A stretch of DNA of 32,365 nt. Source: an uncultured Leucothrix sp. (lineage in GTDB: Bacteria > Pseudomonadota > Gammaproteobacteria > Thiotrichales > Thiotrichaceae). This document shows positions 1-7,020 of this stretch, in pieces (the first letter of the stretch is position 1; each line of letters begins with the position of its first letter). The DNA lies in the NCBI GenBank assembly GCA_937923375.1, contig CALAJG010000278.1:1-32365 (forward strand), given 5' to 3'. The translations under genes and the position numbers were made by a program. Below the pieces are notes generated by a model. The model saw only the letters and a program-made list of their open reading frames with translations. It was not told the origin of the DNA and ran no database searches.

Positions 1-606
1 GGTACTCCCCCAAATGCGGACAAAAACTGGATTGAGTCAAAATCGCCTGAGCAGCCAAGTACGACCCATTTCAGCATAGTTGACAAAGAGGGCAATGGCT
101 TTTCAATGACGTCCAGTATTGAAATGGCGTTTGGCTCAACGGTAATGGTGCGCGGTTTTCTCCTTAATAATCAATTAACCGATTTCTCATTCAGCGAAGA
201 GAGAGATGGCGAACTCATTGCGAACCGCGTACAGCCAGGAAAACGCCCGCGCAGCTCAATGTCACCCTTCATGGTGTTTGATAAGGATGACAATTTGACC
301 ATGGTGATCGGCTCCCCGGGCGGTAGCCGGATTATCAACTATGTAGCCAAAACTATGCTCGGTGTGATGGAGTGGGATATGGATATCCAACAAGCCATTA
401 GTATGCCGCACTTCGTGAATCGTAATGGCGCAACTGATCTTGAAAAAGGCACAGAAATAGCCGGAATCAAGGGAGATCTTGAAGCATTGGGCCATAAGGT
501 AAATGTGCGGGACCTTAACTCTGGTCTTCATGGCATCACGATCAGTGCCGATGGTTTAGAGGGCGGCGCTGACCCACGAAGAGTTGGACGTGCCTTAGGA
601 AAGTAA
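1..606 (+). CDS. ggt: Gamma-glutamyltransferase, C-terminal part (cut by window edge)
   Basis: The reading frame is open from base 1, so the gene begins outside the window. Gamma-glutamyltransferases cleave the gamma-glutamyl bond of glutathione and related compounds, usually in the periplasm, and mature by self-cleavage before a threonine. The TTHFSIVD motif is visible, with the nucleophilic Thr codon at 61-63. The small subunit would therefore be 181 residues, close to the roughly 190 of the E. coli enzyme. Downstream are the family motifs RPRSSMSP (the paired serines of the active site) and GSPGGSRII, which supports an intact catalytic subunit. The export signal and large subunit cannot be seen. 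It is followed by a gap with hairpins and then by minus-strand genes. Its neighbours (amidase, creatininase, GST) fit a theme of glutathione or amide metabolism, which is inference. Confidence 0.95.
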   Translation, partial: GTPPNADKNWIESKSPEQPSTTHFSIVDKEGNGFSMTSSIEMAFGSTVMVRGFLLNNQLTDFSFSEERDGELIANRVQPGKRPRSSMSPFMVFDKDDNLTMVIGSPGGSRIINYVAKTMLGVMEWDMDIQQAISMPHFVNRNGATDLEKGTEIAGIKGDLEALGHKVNVRDLNSGLHGITISADGLEGGADPRRVGRALGK

Positions 607-620
607 CGCTAAGTAAAACT

Positions 621-658
621 CCGGCAACCATGCTTTAAGCTAGGGGCATGGTTGCCGG
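621..658. terminator. Perfect 13-bp hairpin after ggt
   Basis: CCGGCAACCATGC at 621-633 and its exact reverse complement at 646-658 enclose a 12-base loop. It lies 14 bases after the ggt stop codon. There is no T-run after it on the plus strand. On the minus strand the stem is followed by AGTTTTAC, so it could end transcripts in either direction, with weak U-tract support. It is the first of three consecutive hairpins in this gap. Confidence 0.5.
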
Positions 659-664
659 ACAAGG

Positions 665-723
665 GTTGATTTAACTAGGACTTAAATCAACTAAGGGGAG
701 TAATCAGAGTTTCCCACTGATTA
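665..723. other. Two further tandem hairpins in the ggt/creatininase gap
   Basis: A 10-bp perfect stem (GTTGATTTAA at 665-674 with its complement at 682-691, loop of 7) is followed by a 7-bp perfect stem (TAATCAG at 701-707 with CTGATTA at 717-723, loop of 9). Neither has a T-run of a classical terminator. The remaining 724-834 is AT-rich with no ORF. These may be mRNA 3'-end structures for the convergent ggt and creatininase transcripts, or part of a small RNA. The sequence alone does not decide. Confidence 0.4.
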
Positions 724-834
724 TCAGGTAAACGAACTTATTTGAAATTGGTTGACAAGAACAATCATTTTTTTAGGTAAAAGTTGATCTAATTCTTGAA
801 CCTGATGTACATCTTCATGAGGAAATATCATCCG

Positions 835-1575
835 CTAAACGTTGCGGAAAAAACTTTCACAATCCTTAACTAGAGCAAGACTTGCAGCCCGCAGAATCAA
901 TTGACCATGCTCAGGTTTGGCTAGTGCCGAATGCGACCCTACTCTGCCGTCCGGAAACTGCGCTCGATGCTTGTCTGGTGGGCCATGTTTATCTCCCGAA
1001 TGATTGCGAATATACTGAGCTGTTAACTTTTCCGGAGGCTTAATTGCGGAACCTGCCTCAATGATACGATGTGTCGCTTGAGTAATCGCAACTTCTGACG
1101 GGGTGGCGTGCATGCCCTCCCATTCTCCATAAAACTGCTGGCGTAAGCTATTCACTTCTTCAAAATCCCACCAGCTTTTGAGTCTGAACTGCGCGCTTGG
1201 AAAACGCTTAATGCACCGTTTCAGTGGATCGAGATTAGCCCCGTGACCATTCAGAAAATAGAGGTATTCAAAACCTTGCGCTGTTAGCTGCTGGATAATT
1301 TCATCCAGCATCTTTTCAAAGCATTCAACAGAGAGTGAAATGGTACCTGGAAAATGGGTGTTAAATGGTGCAGGTGTGTAAGCTAGGGTTGGAGCGACTA
1401 AAATTGAGCCTATCTCACCCGCCAAAGTGGCAATGGATTCTGCACATAAGGCGTCGGTTCCGATCAACCCCATGGGGCCATGCTGCTCTGTCGATCCGGT
1501 AGGAATAATGATGCAAGTAGATTCGTTAGTTAGATACTGCTCAACCTCCAACCATGTTGATTGATCGAGTCTCAT
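835..1575 (-). CDS. Creatininase family amidohydrolase
   Basis: A 246-residue protein of the creatininase (creatinine amidohydrolase) superfamily, whose members are metal-dependent amide or formamide hydrolases. Visible family motifs are PTGSTEQHGPMG followed by a TD pair (metal-binding Glu, His, Asp), NTHFPGTISL, FLNGHGAN, and HATPSEVA near the position of the usual HAxxxET metal site. I chose the ATG at 1575 rather than longer in-frame extensions because the TGA stop of the upstream GST gene overlaps it in an ATGA, a typical translational coupling, and because the family N-terminus starts at about this point. The superfamily includes creatininase, the riboflavin/F420 deformylase ArfB and MftE, so the true substrate cannot be assigned. 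It probably forms a two-gene unit with the GST. Confidence 0.88.
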   Translation of the reverse strand: MRLDQSTWLEVEQYLTNESTCIIIPTGSTEQHGPMGLIGTDALCAESIATLAGEIGSILVAPTLAYTPAPFNTHFPGTISLSVECFEKMLDEIIQQLTAQGFEYLYFLNGHGANLDPLKRCIKRFPSAQFRLKSWWDFEEVNSLRQQFYGEWEGMHATPSEVAITQATHRIIEAGSAIKPPEKLTAQYIRNHSGDKHGPPDKHRAQFPDGRVGSHSALAKPEHGQLILRAASLALVKDCESFFRNV

Positions 1576-2237
1576 GAATCTGCCGACTGAATTGCCGAGG
1601 CTAGCCACGCATCCAGCTTTGGTTTGTAATCGGCTAACTCGCGATTTACTGCAGTAAAACCCTGAATATGCTTTTGATATTCCAAAACCCTCTGGGGCCA
1701 ATCCAAATCAAATGCCATTAATTGGCTCAGTCCTTTAATCCAGAGAAAACTAATCGCAAAACCACAGTCCCCCAAGGTCAATTGATCCTGGAATGGAGTA
1801 CCTTCTGTGCCTAGCAACAAGACAAGGTCTTTAAACCGCATAGCGAGTTTTTGCACCTGTCCAGAGACGATTTCATTATCTCGCTTATCAGGGGCAATAT
1901 GGGCAAATAAGGTTCTCAGTTCAGGCTCCAGACGAGTGTCATGAAACCGCGATAATTCTCTGGTTTTTGCTCTAGCCGCTAAACCATCTGGCAGTAATGG
2001 GCATTCCGGGTATTTTTCGTTTAAGTATTCAGCGATGGCTTCTGAGTCTGACAATAACAAGTCTTCATCAATAAGCGCTGGCAGATTACCGGATGGAACT
2101 ATAGTGGCGTATTCTTCGGATCCATAACCACCCGGCGGTGGAAACTCCTGCCAATCCAACTGTTTATGACGCAGCACAATACGAAGTTTAGCGCAGTAAA
2201 GACTAATAGGAATGGCATAGACGGTTAGTTTACTCAT
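1572..2237 (-). CDS. Glutathione S-transferase family protein
   Basis: A 221-residue cytosolic protein with a thioredoxin-like N-terminal domain (about residues 1-82) and an all-helical C-terminal domain. The N-terminal pattern IPISLYCAKLRIVLRHK, the cis-proline region SGNLPALID and the glutathione-binding segment LSDSEAIAEYLNEKYP are standard for GSTs. The C-terminal domain has the expected NELSRF-like helix start and a LTLGDCGFAISFL segment corresponding to the N-capping box. Class is uncertain; zeta- and beta-like GSTs look similar at this level. The ribosome binding site is weak. The stop overlaps the start of the creatininase gene. It starts only about 45 bases after the terminator of the binding-protein gene, so it either has a promoter buried there or depends on readthrough. 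Confidence 0.9.
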   Translation of the reverse strand: MSKLTVYAIPISLYCAKLRIVLRHKQLDWQEFPPPGGYGSEEYATIVPSGNLPALIDEDLLLSDSEAIAEYLNEKYPECPLLPDGLAARAKTRELSRFHDTRLEPELRTLFAHIAPDKRDNEIVSGQVQKLAMRFKDLVLLLGTEGTPFQDQLTLGDCGFAISFLWIKGLSQLMAFDLDWPQRVLEYQKHIQGFTAVNRELADYKPKLDAWLASAIQSADS

Positions 2238-2282
2238 AGTAGTTATTTCTGAGTTGCTTCAGCATGGTGATACTGCAGATAC

Positions 2283-2318
2283 AAAAAACCACTTCACAAT
2301 AAGTATCATGAAGTGGTT
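2283..2318 (-). terminator. Rho-independent terminator of the binding-protein gene
   Basis: AACCACTTCA at 2287-2296 pairs perfectly with TGAAGTGGTT at 2309-2318 (10 bp, loop of 12). Reading on the minus strand, the stem runs directly into six T residues (complement of 2283-2288). It lies about 25 bases after the stop of the substrate-binding protein and is a textbook intrinsic terminator. Confidence 0.85.
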
Positions 2319-2342
2319 GTATCTAAAAAGATGTGGTGAATG

Positions 2343-3125
2343 TCAGTTCTGTAACTTCCACTTCTGACCAAGACCATCAAAGAAACCTTGCTCAGCCTTT
2401 AGTGAAATCCAGGTATTCACGTAGTTGATCCAAACCTGATCGGCTTGAGGCATTAACATCGCGATAGGGGTTGGCGACTTAGCTGCAGACACCGGAACTA
2501 CCATTAGCTGAGAGTACTTCTCTACTAATTTATAGGCTTCTACATTGGATGTGATATGAGCATCCGCGCGACCCGCCAACACTTCTTGGAAATCACGGGC
2601 TGGCGACTCAACAATCTGGTGTTTTGCATCAGGGAAATACTGTTTAACTTGCTTTTCCTGAGTGGTTCCCAGCGTCGCCGCCACAGTCACATCCGCTTTA
2701 TTCAGATCATCCCAATCTTTAAATTTATCGGCGTTTTTTGCCAGTGTTAATGGGACGGTGGCAAGAGAGAAATAGCTGTTGGAGTAACCCGCTGCTTTAG
2801 CCCGTGCCGGAGAAACTGAAGCAGAACCTGTAATATGATATTTTCCCGCCGTAACACCGCTTACCAATGTTTTCCAATCTGTCGGTACAAACTCAACTTC
2901 AACGCCTAAGTCTTTTGCCAGCTCAGTCATGACATCGATATCGTAGCCCGTGTAGCTATTGGTTGCGACGTCTTTCATGGTCATTGGATTCCAATCACCC
3001 GTGGTTCCAACTTTCAACTTGCCACCACTTAAAATTTCCTGCAATGCAGAAGCTGCATGTGCTTGTCCAAAAATAACAAAAGCCATTAAAGCCATGATTG
3101 ACAATAGTTTAATACGTCCTAACAT
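2343..3125 (-). CDS. Periplasmic substrate-binding protein of a polar amino acid ABC transporter
   Basis: A 260-residue family 3 solute-binding protein. Residues 1-24 form a Sec signal peptide (basic start, hydrophobic core, cleavage after GQAHA). The mature part begins with the family pattern LKVGTTGDWNPMTM and TGYDIDVMTELAKDLGVEVEF, the ligand-pocket segment SVSPARAKAAGYSNSYF with an Arg suited to a carboxylate, and the hinge region TLGTTQEKQVKQ. The fold family also includes cyclohexadienyl dehydratases (PheC), so an enzymatic role is possible but less likely next to transporter genes. It is divergent from the ATPase and permease genes rather than in line with them. The ribosome binding site is AGGAAA, 5 bases before the ATG. 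Ligand class is inferred; specificity is unknown. Confidence 0.9.
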   Translation of the reverse strand: MLGRIKLLSIMALMAFVIFGQAHAASALQEILSGGKLKVGTTGDWNPMTMKDVATNSYTGYDIDVMTELAKDLGVEVEFVPTDWKTLVSGVTAGKYHITGSASVSPARAKAAGYSNSYFSLATVPLTLAKNADKFKDWDDLNKADVTVAATLGTTQEKQVKQYFPDAKHQIVESPARDFQEVLAGRADAHITSNVEAYKLVEKYSQLMVVPVSAAKSPTPIAMLMPQADQVWINYVNTWISLKAEQGFFDGLGQKWKLQN

Positions 3126-3251
3126 TAGATTTTTCCTCGGTTTGGGGTGTTCACTATGCGATAGAATTTAGCGTCTGGAATCATTGCATGAAACCTGCTA
3201 GATTGCAAAACGGGTGAGCCGTTCATCCTTTGTAAACCCTGAGGAGTTTCT
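3126..3251. promoter_or_regulatory. Divergent intergenic region between binding-protein and ABC ATPase genes
   Basis: This 126-base gap must hold promoters for both directions. A short dyad AACGG-5-CCGTT lies at 3209-3223 and could be an operator or a leader hairpin. I see no convincing -35/-10 pair on either strand. The plus-strand gene has a strong AGGAG ribosome binding site at 3242-3245. Confidence 0.35.
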
Positions 3252-4004
3252 ATGCCGGTTGACCCACAATCACCCCTGATCAGTATTAGGGATGTCTCGA
3301 AATTTTTCGATGATTTTCAGGCATTAAAAGATGTTGATCTTGAGGTAAAGCCTGGCGAAAAAGTGGTCGTTTGCGGGCCATCAGGTTCAGGGAAATCCAC
3401 CTTGATTCGCTGCATTAATCAGCTGGAAAAGCATGAAAAAGGCTCTATCATAGTTGATGGTATCGAGCTAACTAGCAGCAAGGCCAGTTTGAATGCGATA
3501 CGCTCTAAAGTGGGCATGGTGTTCCAGCAATTTAATTTATTCCCTCACCTCACTGTTATGGATAATTTGACGCTTGGTCCGATCCGTAGCAAAGGCTTAT
3601 CGAAGCAACAGGCGGATGACATGGCGATGAAGTATTTGGAGCGAGTGCGCATTCCAGAGCAGGCCAATAAGTATCCGCGACAGCTTTCAGGAGGACAGCA
3701 GCAGCGCGTCGCGATTGCCCGCTCGCTGTGTATGGAGCCCGAAATTATGCTGTTTGACGAGCCAACCTCTGCCCTCGACCCTGAAATGATAAATGAAGTA
3801 TTAGAGGTAATGACCGAGCTGGCTGAAAGCGGCATGACGATGATATGCGTTACCCATGAAATGGGGTTTGCGCGTAAGGTGGCCGATAAAATGGTGTTTA
3901 TGGATCATGGCGAAATTGTCGAGATGTCAGAGCCGGGAAAGTTCTTCACCGAACCCGACAGTCAGCGTTGTCAGGATTTCTTACAACAAATTCTGCACCA
4001 CTAA
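3252..4004 (+). CDS. Polar amino acid ABC transporter ATP-binding protein
   Basis: A 250-residue ATPase of the GlnQ/HisP/ArtP type that energises uptake through the adjacent permease. The Walker A motif GPSGSGKST is near residue 40, the Q-loop is in VFQQFNLFPHLTV, the ABC signature is LSGGQQQRVAIARSL, and Walker B is IMLFDEPTSALDPEM, followed by the H-loop in CVTHEMGFA. All catalytic elements are intact and length is normal. GAGGAG lies 7 bases before the ATG. The permease follows after a 10-base gap. The ATPase and permease are the first genes of a plus-strand operon that continues with an AhpD-like protein and an amidase, which hints that the transported compound is an amide or is metabolised by these enzymes. 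Confidence 0.95.
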   Translation: MPVDPQSPLISIRDVSKFFDDFQALKDVDLEVKPGEKVVVCGPSGSGKSTLIRCINQLEKHEKGSIIVDGIELTSSKASLNAIRSKVGMVFQQFNLFPHLTVMDNLTLGPIRSKGLSKQQADDMAMKYLERVRIPEQANKYPRQLSGGQQQRVAIARSLCMEPEIMLFDEPTSALDPEMINEVLEVMTELAESGMTMICVTHEMGFARKVADKMVFMDHGEIVEMSEPGKFFTEPDSQRCQDFLQQILHH

Positions 4005-4014
4005 AGAGGTTACC

Positions 4015-4749
4015 ATGAAGCTATTTTTATTGATGATGACGGCTTTGCTGCTAGGCGGCTGCTCTGGGGACTGGGGCTGGTATGTTGTCAATCCGGCCAC
4101 CAAGTCAGGCATGAACAACCTGAGCTTTCTATTGTCGGGTTTGTACTACACTATCTTGTTATCGGTTACCGCCATTATCATATCAGTCGTTGTAGGACTG
4201 TTGGTTGCCTTACCCGGCTTATCCAAAAATCCGTTCCTTCGGGGCATCAATCGTGTTTATGTAGAAATCGTTCGCGCCGTGCCAATACTGGTTATGATTC
4301 TTTGGGTTTATTATGGTTTACCCCAGGTCGCCGACATCTCCATCACTGTTTTCTGGGCGGGTGTTATTGCCTTAGCCTTATCCGACAGTGCTTTTGAAGC
4401 AGAAATTTTTCGCGCCGGCATTCAATCGATCGACAAAGGCCAGTACGAAGCCTCGCATTCGATTTCGCTTTCTTACACCGACACCATGCGCTTTGTGATT
4501 TTGCCGCAGGCCATCAAACGAATTTTACCTGCACTAGGCAACCAGCTGGTTTACATGCTGAAAATGTCGTCACTGGTGTCGGTTATCGGCATGCAGGAGT
4601 TGACTCGTAAAGCCAATGAACTGGTCGTTACCGAATACCGACCGCTAGAGATTTACACCATTTTAGTGTTGGAATACCTAGTATTGATTCTGATCGTGTC
4701 TGCCGGTGTTCGCTGGCTCGAGCGCAGAATGAACGCAGACGAAAAATAA
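4015..4749 (+). CDS. Polar amino acid ABC transporter permease with lipobox-like N-terminus
   Basis: A 244-residue HisM/GlnP-type inner membrane permease. The family core is clear: NLSFLLSGLYYTILLSVTA at the first conserved membrane helix, VEIVRAVPILVMILWVYYG, and the cytoplasmic EAA loop EASHSISLSYTDTMRFVILPQ that contacts the ATPase. I chose the ATG at 4015 because AAGAGG lies just before it; a longer in-frame extension overlaps the ATPase gene in another frame. Unusually, residues 1-16 (MKLFLLMMTALLLGGC) look like a lipoprotein signal peptide with a lipobox LGGC ending at Cys16, ahead of a short soluble stretch and the usual permease. It is the only permease here, so it would act as a homodimer. 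Confidence 0.93.
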   Translation: MKLFLLMMTALLLGGCSGDWGWYVVNPATKSGMNNLSFLLSGLYYTILLSVTAIIISVVVGLLVALPGLSKNPFLRGINRVYVEIVRAVPILVMILWVYYGLPQVADISITVFWAGVIALALSDSAFEAEIFRAGIQSIDKGQYEASHSISLSYTDTMRFVILPQAIKRILPALGNQLVYMLKMSSLVSVIGMQELTRKANELVVTEYRPLEIYTILVLEYLVLILIVSAGVRWLERRMNADEK

Positions 4750-4763
4750 TTGAGGAGAACGCA

Positions 4764-5345
4764 ATGGCCGCTTGGATAAAAATGATTAGCGACGAGGATG
4801 CCAGTGAGGAACTGCTGGATGTTCTAAAACTGGCGCGTACGCCGCATGGTACGGTCGATAACGTGATGCGGGTGCATTCACTGCGACCAAACACCATGAA
4901 AGGTCATGTCGTTTTATACCGTGCAGCGTTGCATGATGATGCCAACACCATTCCAACCTGGTTTCAGGAAACCATTAGTTCGTATGTCTCGATCCTCAAT
5001 GAATGCCCTTACTCTCTAGCGAATCACTGGGCCAATGCGCGCCATCTGATTGGTGATGAGACTCGTGCAGATGCTATTGAAAAAGCGCTTCATGCCAAAA
5101 CACCCGCAGAGGTTTTTGAAGGCCCCGAACTCGCCCTACTTCAATACACTGAAAAATTAACACTGAGACCGGCTGAGATGAACAAGACTGATATCGATGC
5201 CTTAAAAGCTGAAGGCATTGATGATGGCGAAATCTTAGAAGCCAATCAGATCATTGGGTATTTCAATTATGTTAATCGCTGCCTCAATGGATTAGGCGTT
5301 ACTACCGACGGTGATATCGTTGGCTACTACGCTAAAACGGATTAA
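4764..5345 (+). CDS. AhpD-like / carboxymuconolactone decarboxylase family, peroxidase-related protein
   Basis: A 193-residue all-helical protein of the AhpD-like superfamily, resembling uncharacterised peroxidase-related enzymes. AhpD uses a Glu, a CxxC pair and a His as proton relay. Here Glu69, Cys81 and His88 keep exactly the AhpD spacing (12 residues Glu to first Cys, then C-x-x-[]-x-x-x-H), but the second cysteine is Ser84 (motif NECPYSLANHW). A disulfide-based peroxidase cycle within CxxC is therefore not possible, although another partner cysteine (for example Cys in the NRCLNG segment) could substitute. GAGGAG precedes the ATG, and the gene sits 14 bases after the permease and upstream of the amidase, so it is likely cotranscribed. 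Function is unknown. Confidence 0.82.
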   Translation: MAAWIKMISDEDASEELLDVLKLARTPHGTVDNVMRVHSLRPNTMKGHVVLYRAALHDDANTIPTWFQETISSYVSILNECPYSLANHWANARHLIGDETRADAIEKALHAKTPAEVFEGPELALLQYTEKLTLRPAEMNKTDIDALKAEGIDDGEILEANQIIGYFNYVNRCLNGLGVTTDGDIVGYYAKTD

Positions 5346-5410
5346 ATAATGCCTTACGCAGAAGCCTGAATCATTTGATCCATCAGATATTCCAACTAAA
5401 AGGTATTCCC

Positions 5411-6760
5411 ATGACCTCTACTGCTAACATTCGTAAACTTGCCAACCAGCTCAATCAAAAAGAATTCAGCTGTGAACAGCTCATTACAGAACGGTTGGCA
5501 ATCGCTAAACAAAGTAGTGGGGTGTTTGTATCGATCGATGAACAAGGCGCATTGGCTAGCGCCAGAGCTATTGACCAACAGCGTGACCTAGGTAGCTTGC
5601 CGCCACTGGCTGGTGTGCCTATCACATTGAAAGATTTATATGACGTCCAAGGCCAACAAACCTTAGCTGCATCGAAGGTGCTAGTCGACAAAGCACCTAG
5701 AGCCAATGAAGATGCTGAGGTGGTTGCTCATTTACGGCAGGCAGGAATGCTGTTTATTGGACGCACCAATATGAGCGAATTTGCGTTTAGCGGCATGGGC
5801 TTAAACCCACACTACCCTGCTTTATATTCAGTTTGGGACCCTGCCAATAAACGTCTACCCGGAGGTTCTTCCTCAGGGAGTGCGGTAAGCGTCGCAATGG
5901 GTATGGTTCCCGGTACATTAGGTTCAGATACTACAGGATCCTGCCGTATACCTGCTGCTTTCAACGGCATTGTTGGCATGAAGCCCAGTCGAGGAAAGCT
6001 GCCTCTAAAGGGCGTTTATCCGTTATCTCATAGCTGCGATGCGCCCGGTCCCCTTGCCGTTGATGTCGATAGTTGCTTTCTCTTATATCAACTAATGCAA
6101 GGCAAGCAGTATGGGCAGCTTCCAGAACTGAGTTCAGCAAAACCGGAAAAACTGAGGTTGCTGATTCCTGAAGGAATTGTCATGCAAGACCTCGATCCTG
6201 AAGTTGAGAAAGCATTTAACCAAGCCGTTGAACAGTTAGAAGGTGCCGGCATTACGGTTCTGCGACAGCCAACTGATGCCATTGAAAAAAGTATTGATAT
6301 GTTTTTCAATCGTAATACGGTTATTTATGAGGCTTGGCAATTACACAAAGAGCTAATGGTAAGCCACGGTAATGAATATGATCCTTATGTATATCAACGC
6401 GTGTTGAGTGGTAAAGAGGTTACAAAAGCTGACCAAGAGGCACGATATACAGAGAAGGCAGCCATCATTGAGGAGTTTAATCAGGCGATAAAGTCGCTTG
6501 GCGTGGATGCTTTGATCTACCCAACTGTAGCCTGTATTCCACCTAAAGTTAGCGAAACGAGTGATCCTGATAATATCGGCAATGTCAATTTACGTTGTCT
6601 GCGCAATACCTCATCCGTTAACTATGTAGACGGCTGTGCGATCAGTCTCCCCTGCCATCAAACCAATGCAGCTCCAGTGGGATTGATGATAAGTAGTGTC
6701 AATGGTGATGATGAGCGCCTACTTGAGATTGCTGCTTGTATCGAAACAATCCTAACGTAG
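5411..6760 (+). CDS. Amidase signature family hydrolase
   Basis: A 449-residue amidase-signature enzyme that hydrolyses a C-N amide bond through a Ser-cisSer-Lys triad. With the chosen start the triad is Lys74 (VPITLKDLYDV), cis-Ser153 (first serine of PGGSSSGSA) and nucleophile Ser177 (GSDTTGSCRIP), with the 24-residue spacing known for this family. All three are present. I prefer the ATG at 5411, preceded by AAAGGT, over an in-frame TTG at 5375. There is no signal peptide, so it probably acts in the cytoplasm on an imported compound. It ends the ABC-transporter operon. Substrates in this family range from GatA-type glutamine amides to ureides and aryl amides, and the sequence does not settle which. 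No intrinsic terminator is seen just after the stop. Confidence 0.92.
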   Translation: MTSTANIRKLANQLNQKEFSCEQLITERLAIAKQSSGVFVSIDEQGALASARAIDQQRDLGSLPPLAGVPITLKDLYDVQGQQTLAASKVLVDKAPRANEDAEVVAHLRQAGMLFIGRTNMSEFAFSGMGLNPHYPALYSVWDPANKRLPGGSSSGSAVSVAMGMVPGTLGSDTTGSCRIPAAFNGIVGMKPSRGKLPLKGVYPLSHSCDAPGPLAVDVDSCFLLYQLMQGKQYGQLPELSSAKPEKLRLLIPEGIVMQDLDPEVEKAFNQAVEQLEGAGITVLRQPTDAIEKSIDMFFNRNTVIYEAWQLHKELMVSHGNEYDPYVYQRVLSGKEVTKADQEARYTEKAAIIEEFNQAIKSLGVDALIYPTVACIPPKVSETSDPDNIGNVNLRCLRNTSSVNYVDGCAISLPCHQTNAAPVGLMISSVNGDDERLLEIAACIETILT

Positions 6761-6830
6761 GCGTATGCCACGCAAGATTGAATTTTTTTCTGTATAGACA
6801 CCCACTAGCGCTGATTATTTTGACCAAAAT

Positions 6831-6839
6831 TGCTACAAT
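6831..6839 (+). promoter_or_regulatory. Candidate extended -10 promoter
   Basis: TGCTACAAT matches the extended -10 form TGnTATAAT with one change. There is no good -35 box at 16-18 bases upstream, which is tolerable for extended -10 promoters. Transcription would start near 6846 and read through the leader into the EF-hand gene at 7021. Confidence 0.4.
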
Positions 6840-6871
6840 AGCTGTAGTTTTTTTAAGACAACAGGGAAGTA

Positions 6872-6984
6872 ATGATTCGTTCTAAGTTAATTCGTCACTA
6901 CGCTTGAGTCGCTCGAACTCAATAAAAATCATCATTTCAACCGAACGACTCTGAAGCATTCTAGTAGTTAACGCGTTTAGAACG
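6872..6984 (+). other. Possible structured leader with an 11-codon peptide ORF
   Basis: An ORF of 11 codons (ATG at 6872, TGA at 6905-6907, peptide MIRSKLIRHYA) follows a plausible ribosome binding site AGGGAAG at 6862-6869. The same segment can fold: CGTTCTAA at 6878-6885 pairs with TTAGAACG at 6977-6984, GTTAA at 6886-6890 pairs with TTAAC at 6968-6972, and GAGTCG at 6906-6911 pairs with CGACTC at 6946-6951. These pairings are nested and would form one long element ending 36 bases before the EF-hand start. It could be a leader with translation-dependent folding, or chance. The rest of the 6761-7020 gap shows nothing more. Confidence 0.25.
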
Positions 6985-7020
6985 TCCCCTCGTCATCAAT
7001 CTATACACAGGATTATATTA

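Noticed and set aside
1576..1701. N-terminal extension of the creatininase gene
   Set aside because: The added 42 residues lie inside the GST gene in another frame and do not look like the family N-terminus; the ATGA start is better.
3856..4014. N-terminal extension of the permease gene
   Set aside because: It overlaps the ATPase gene and lacks hydrophobic or family features; the ATG at 4015 has a proper ribosome binding site.
6820..6839. TTGACC as -35 box for the TACAAT at 6834
   Set aside because: The spacer is only 8 bases, far below the 16-18 needed. Only the extended -10 reading is kept.
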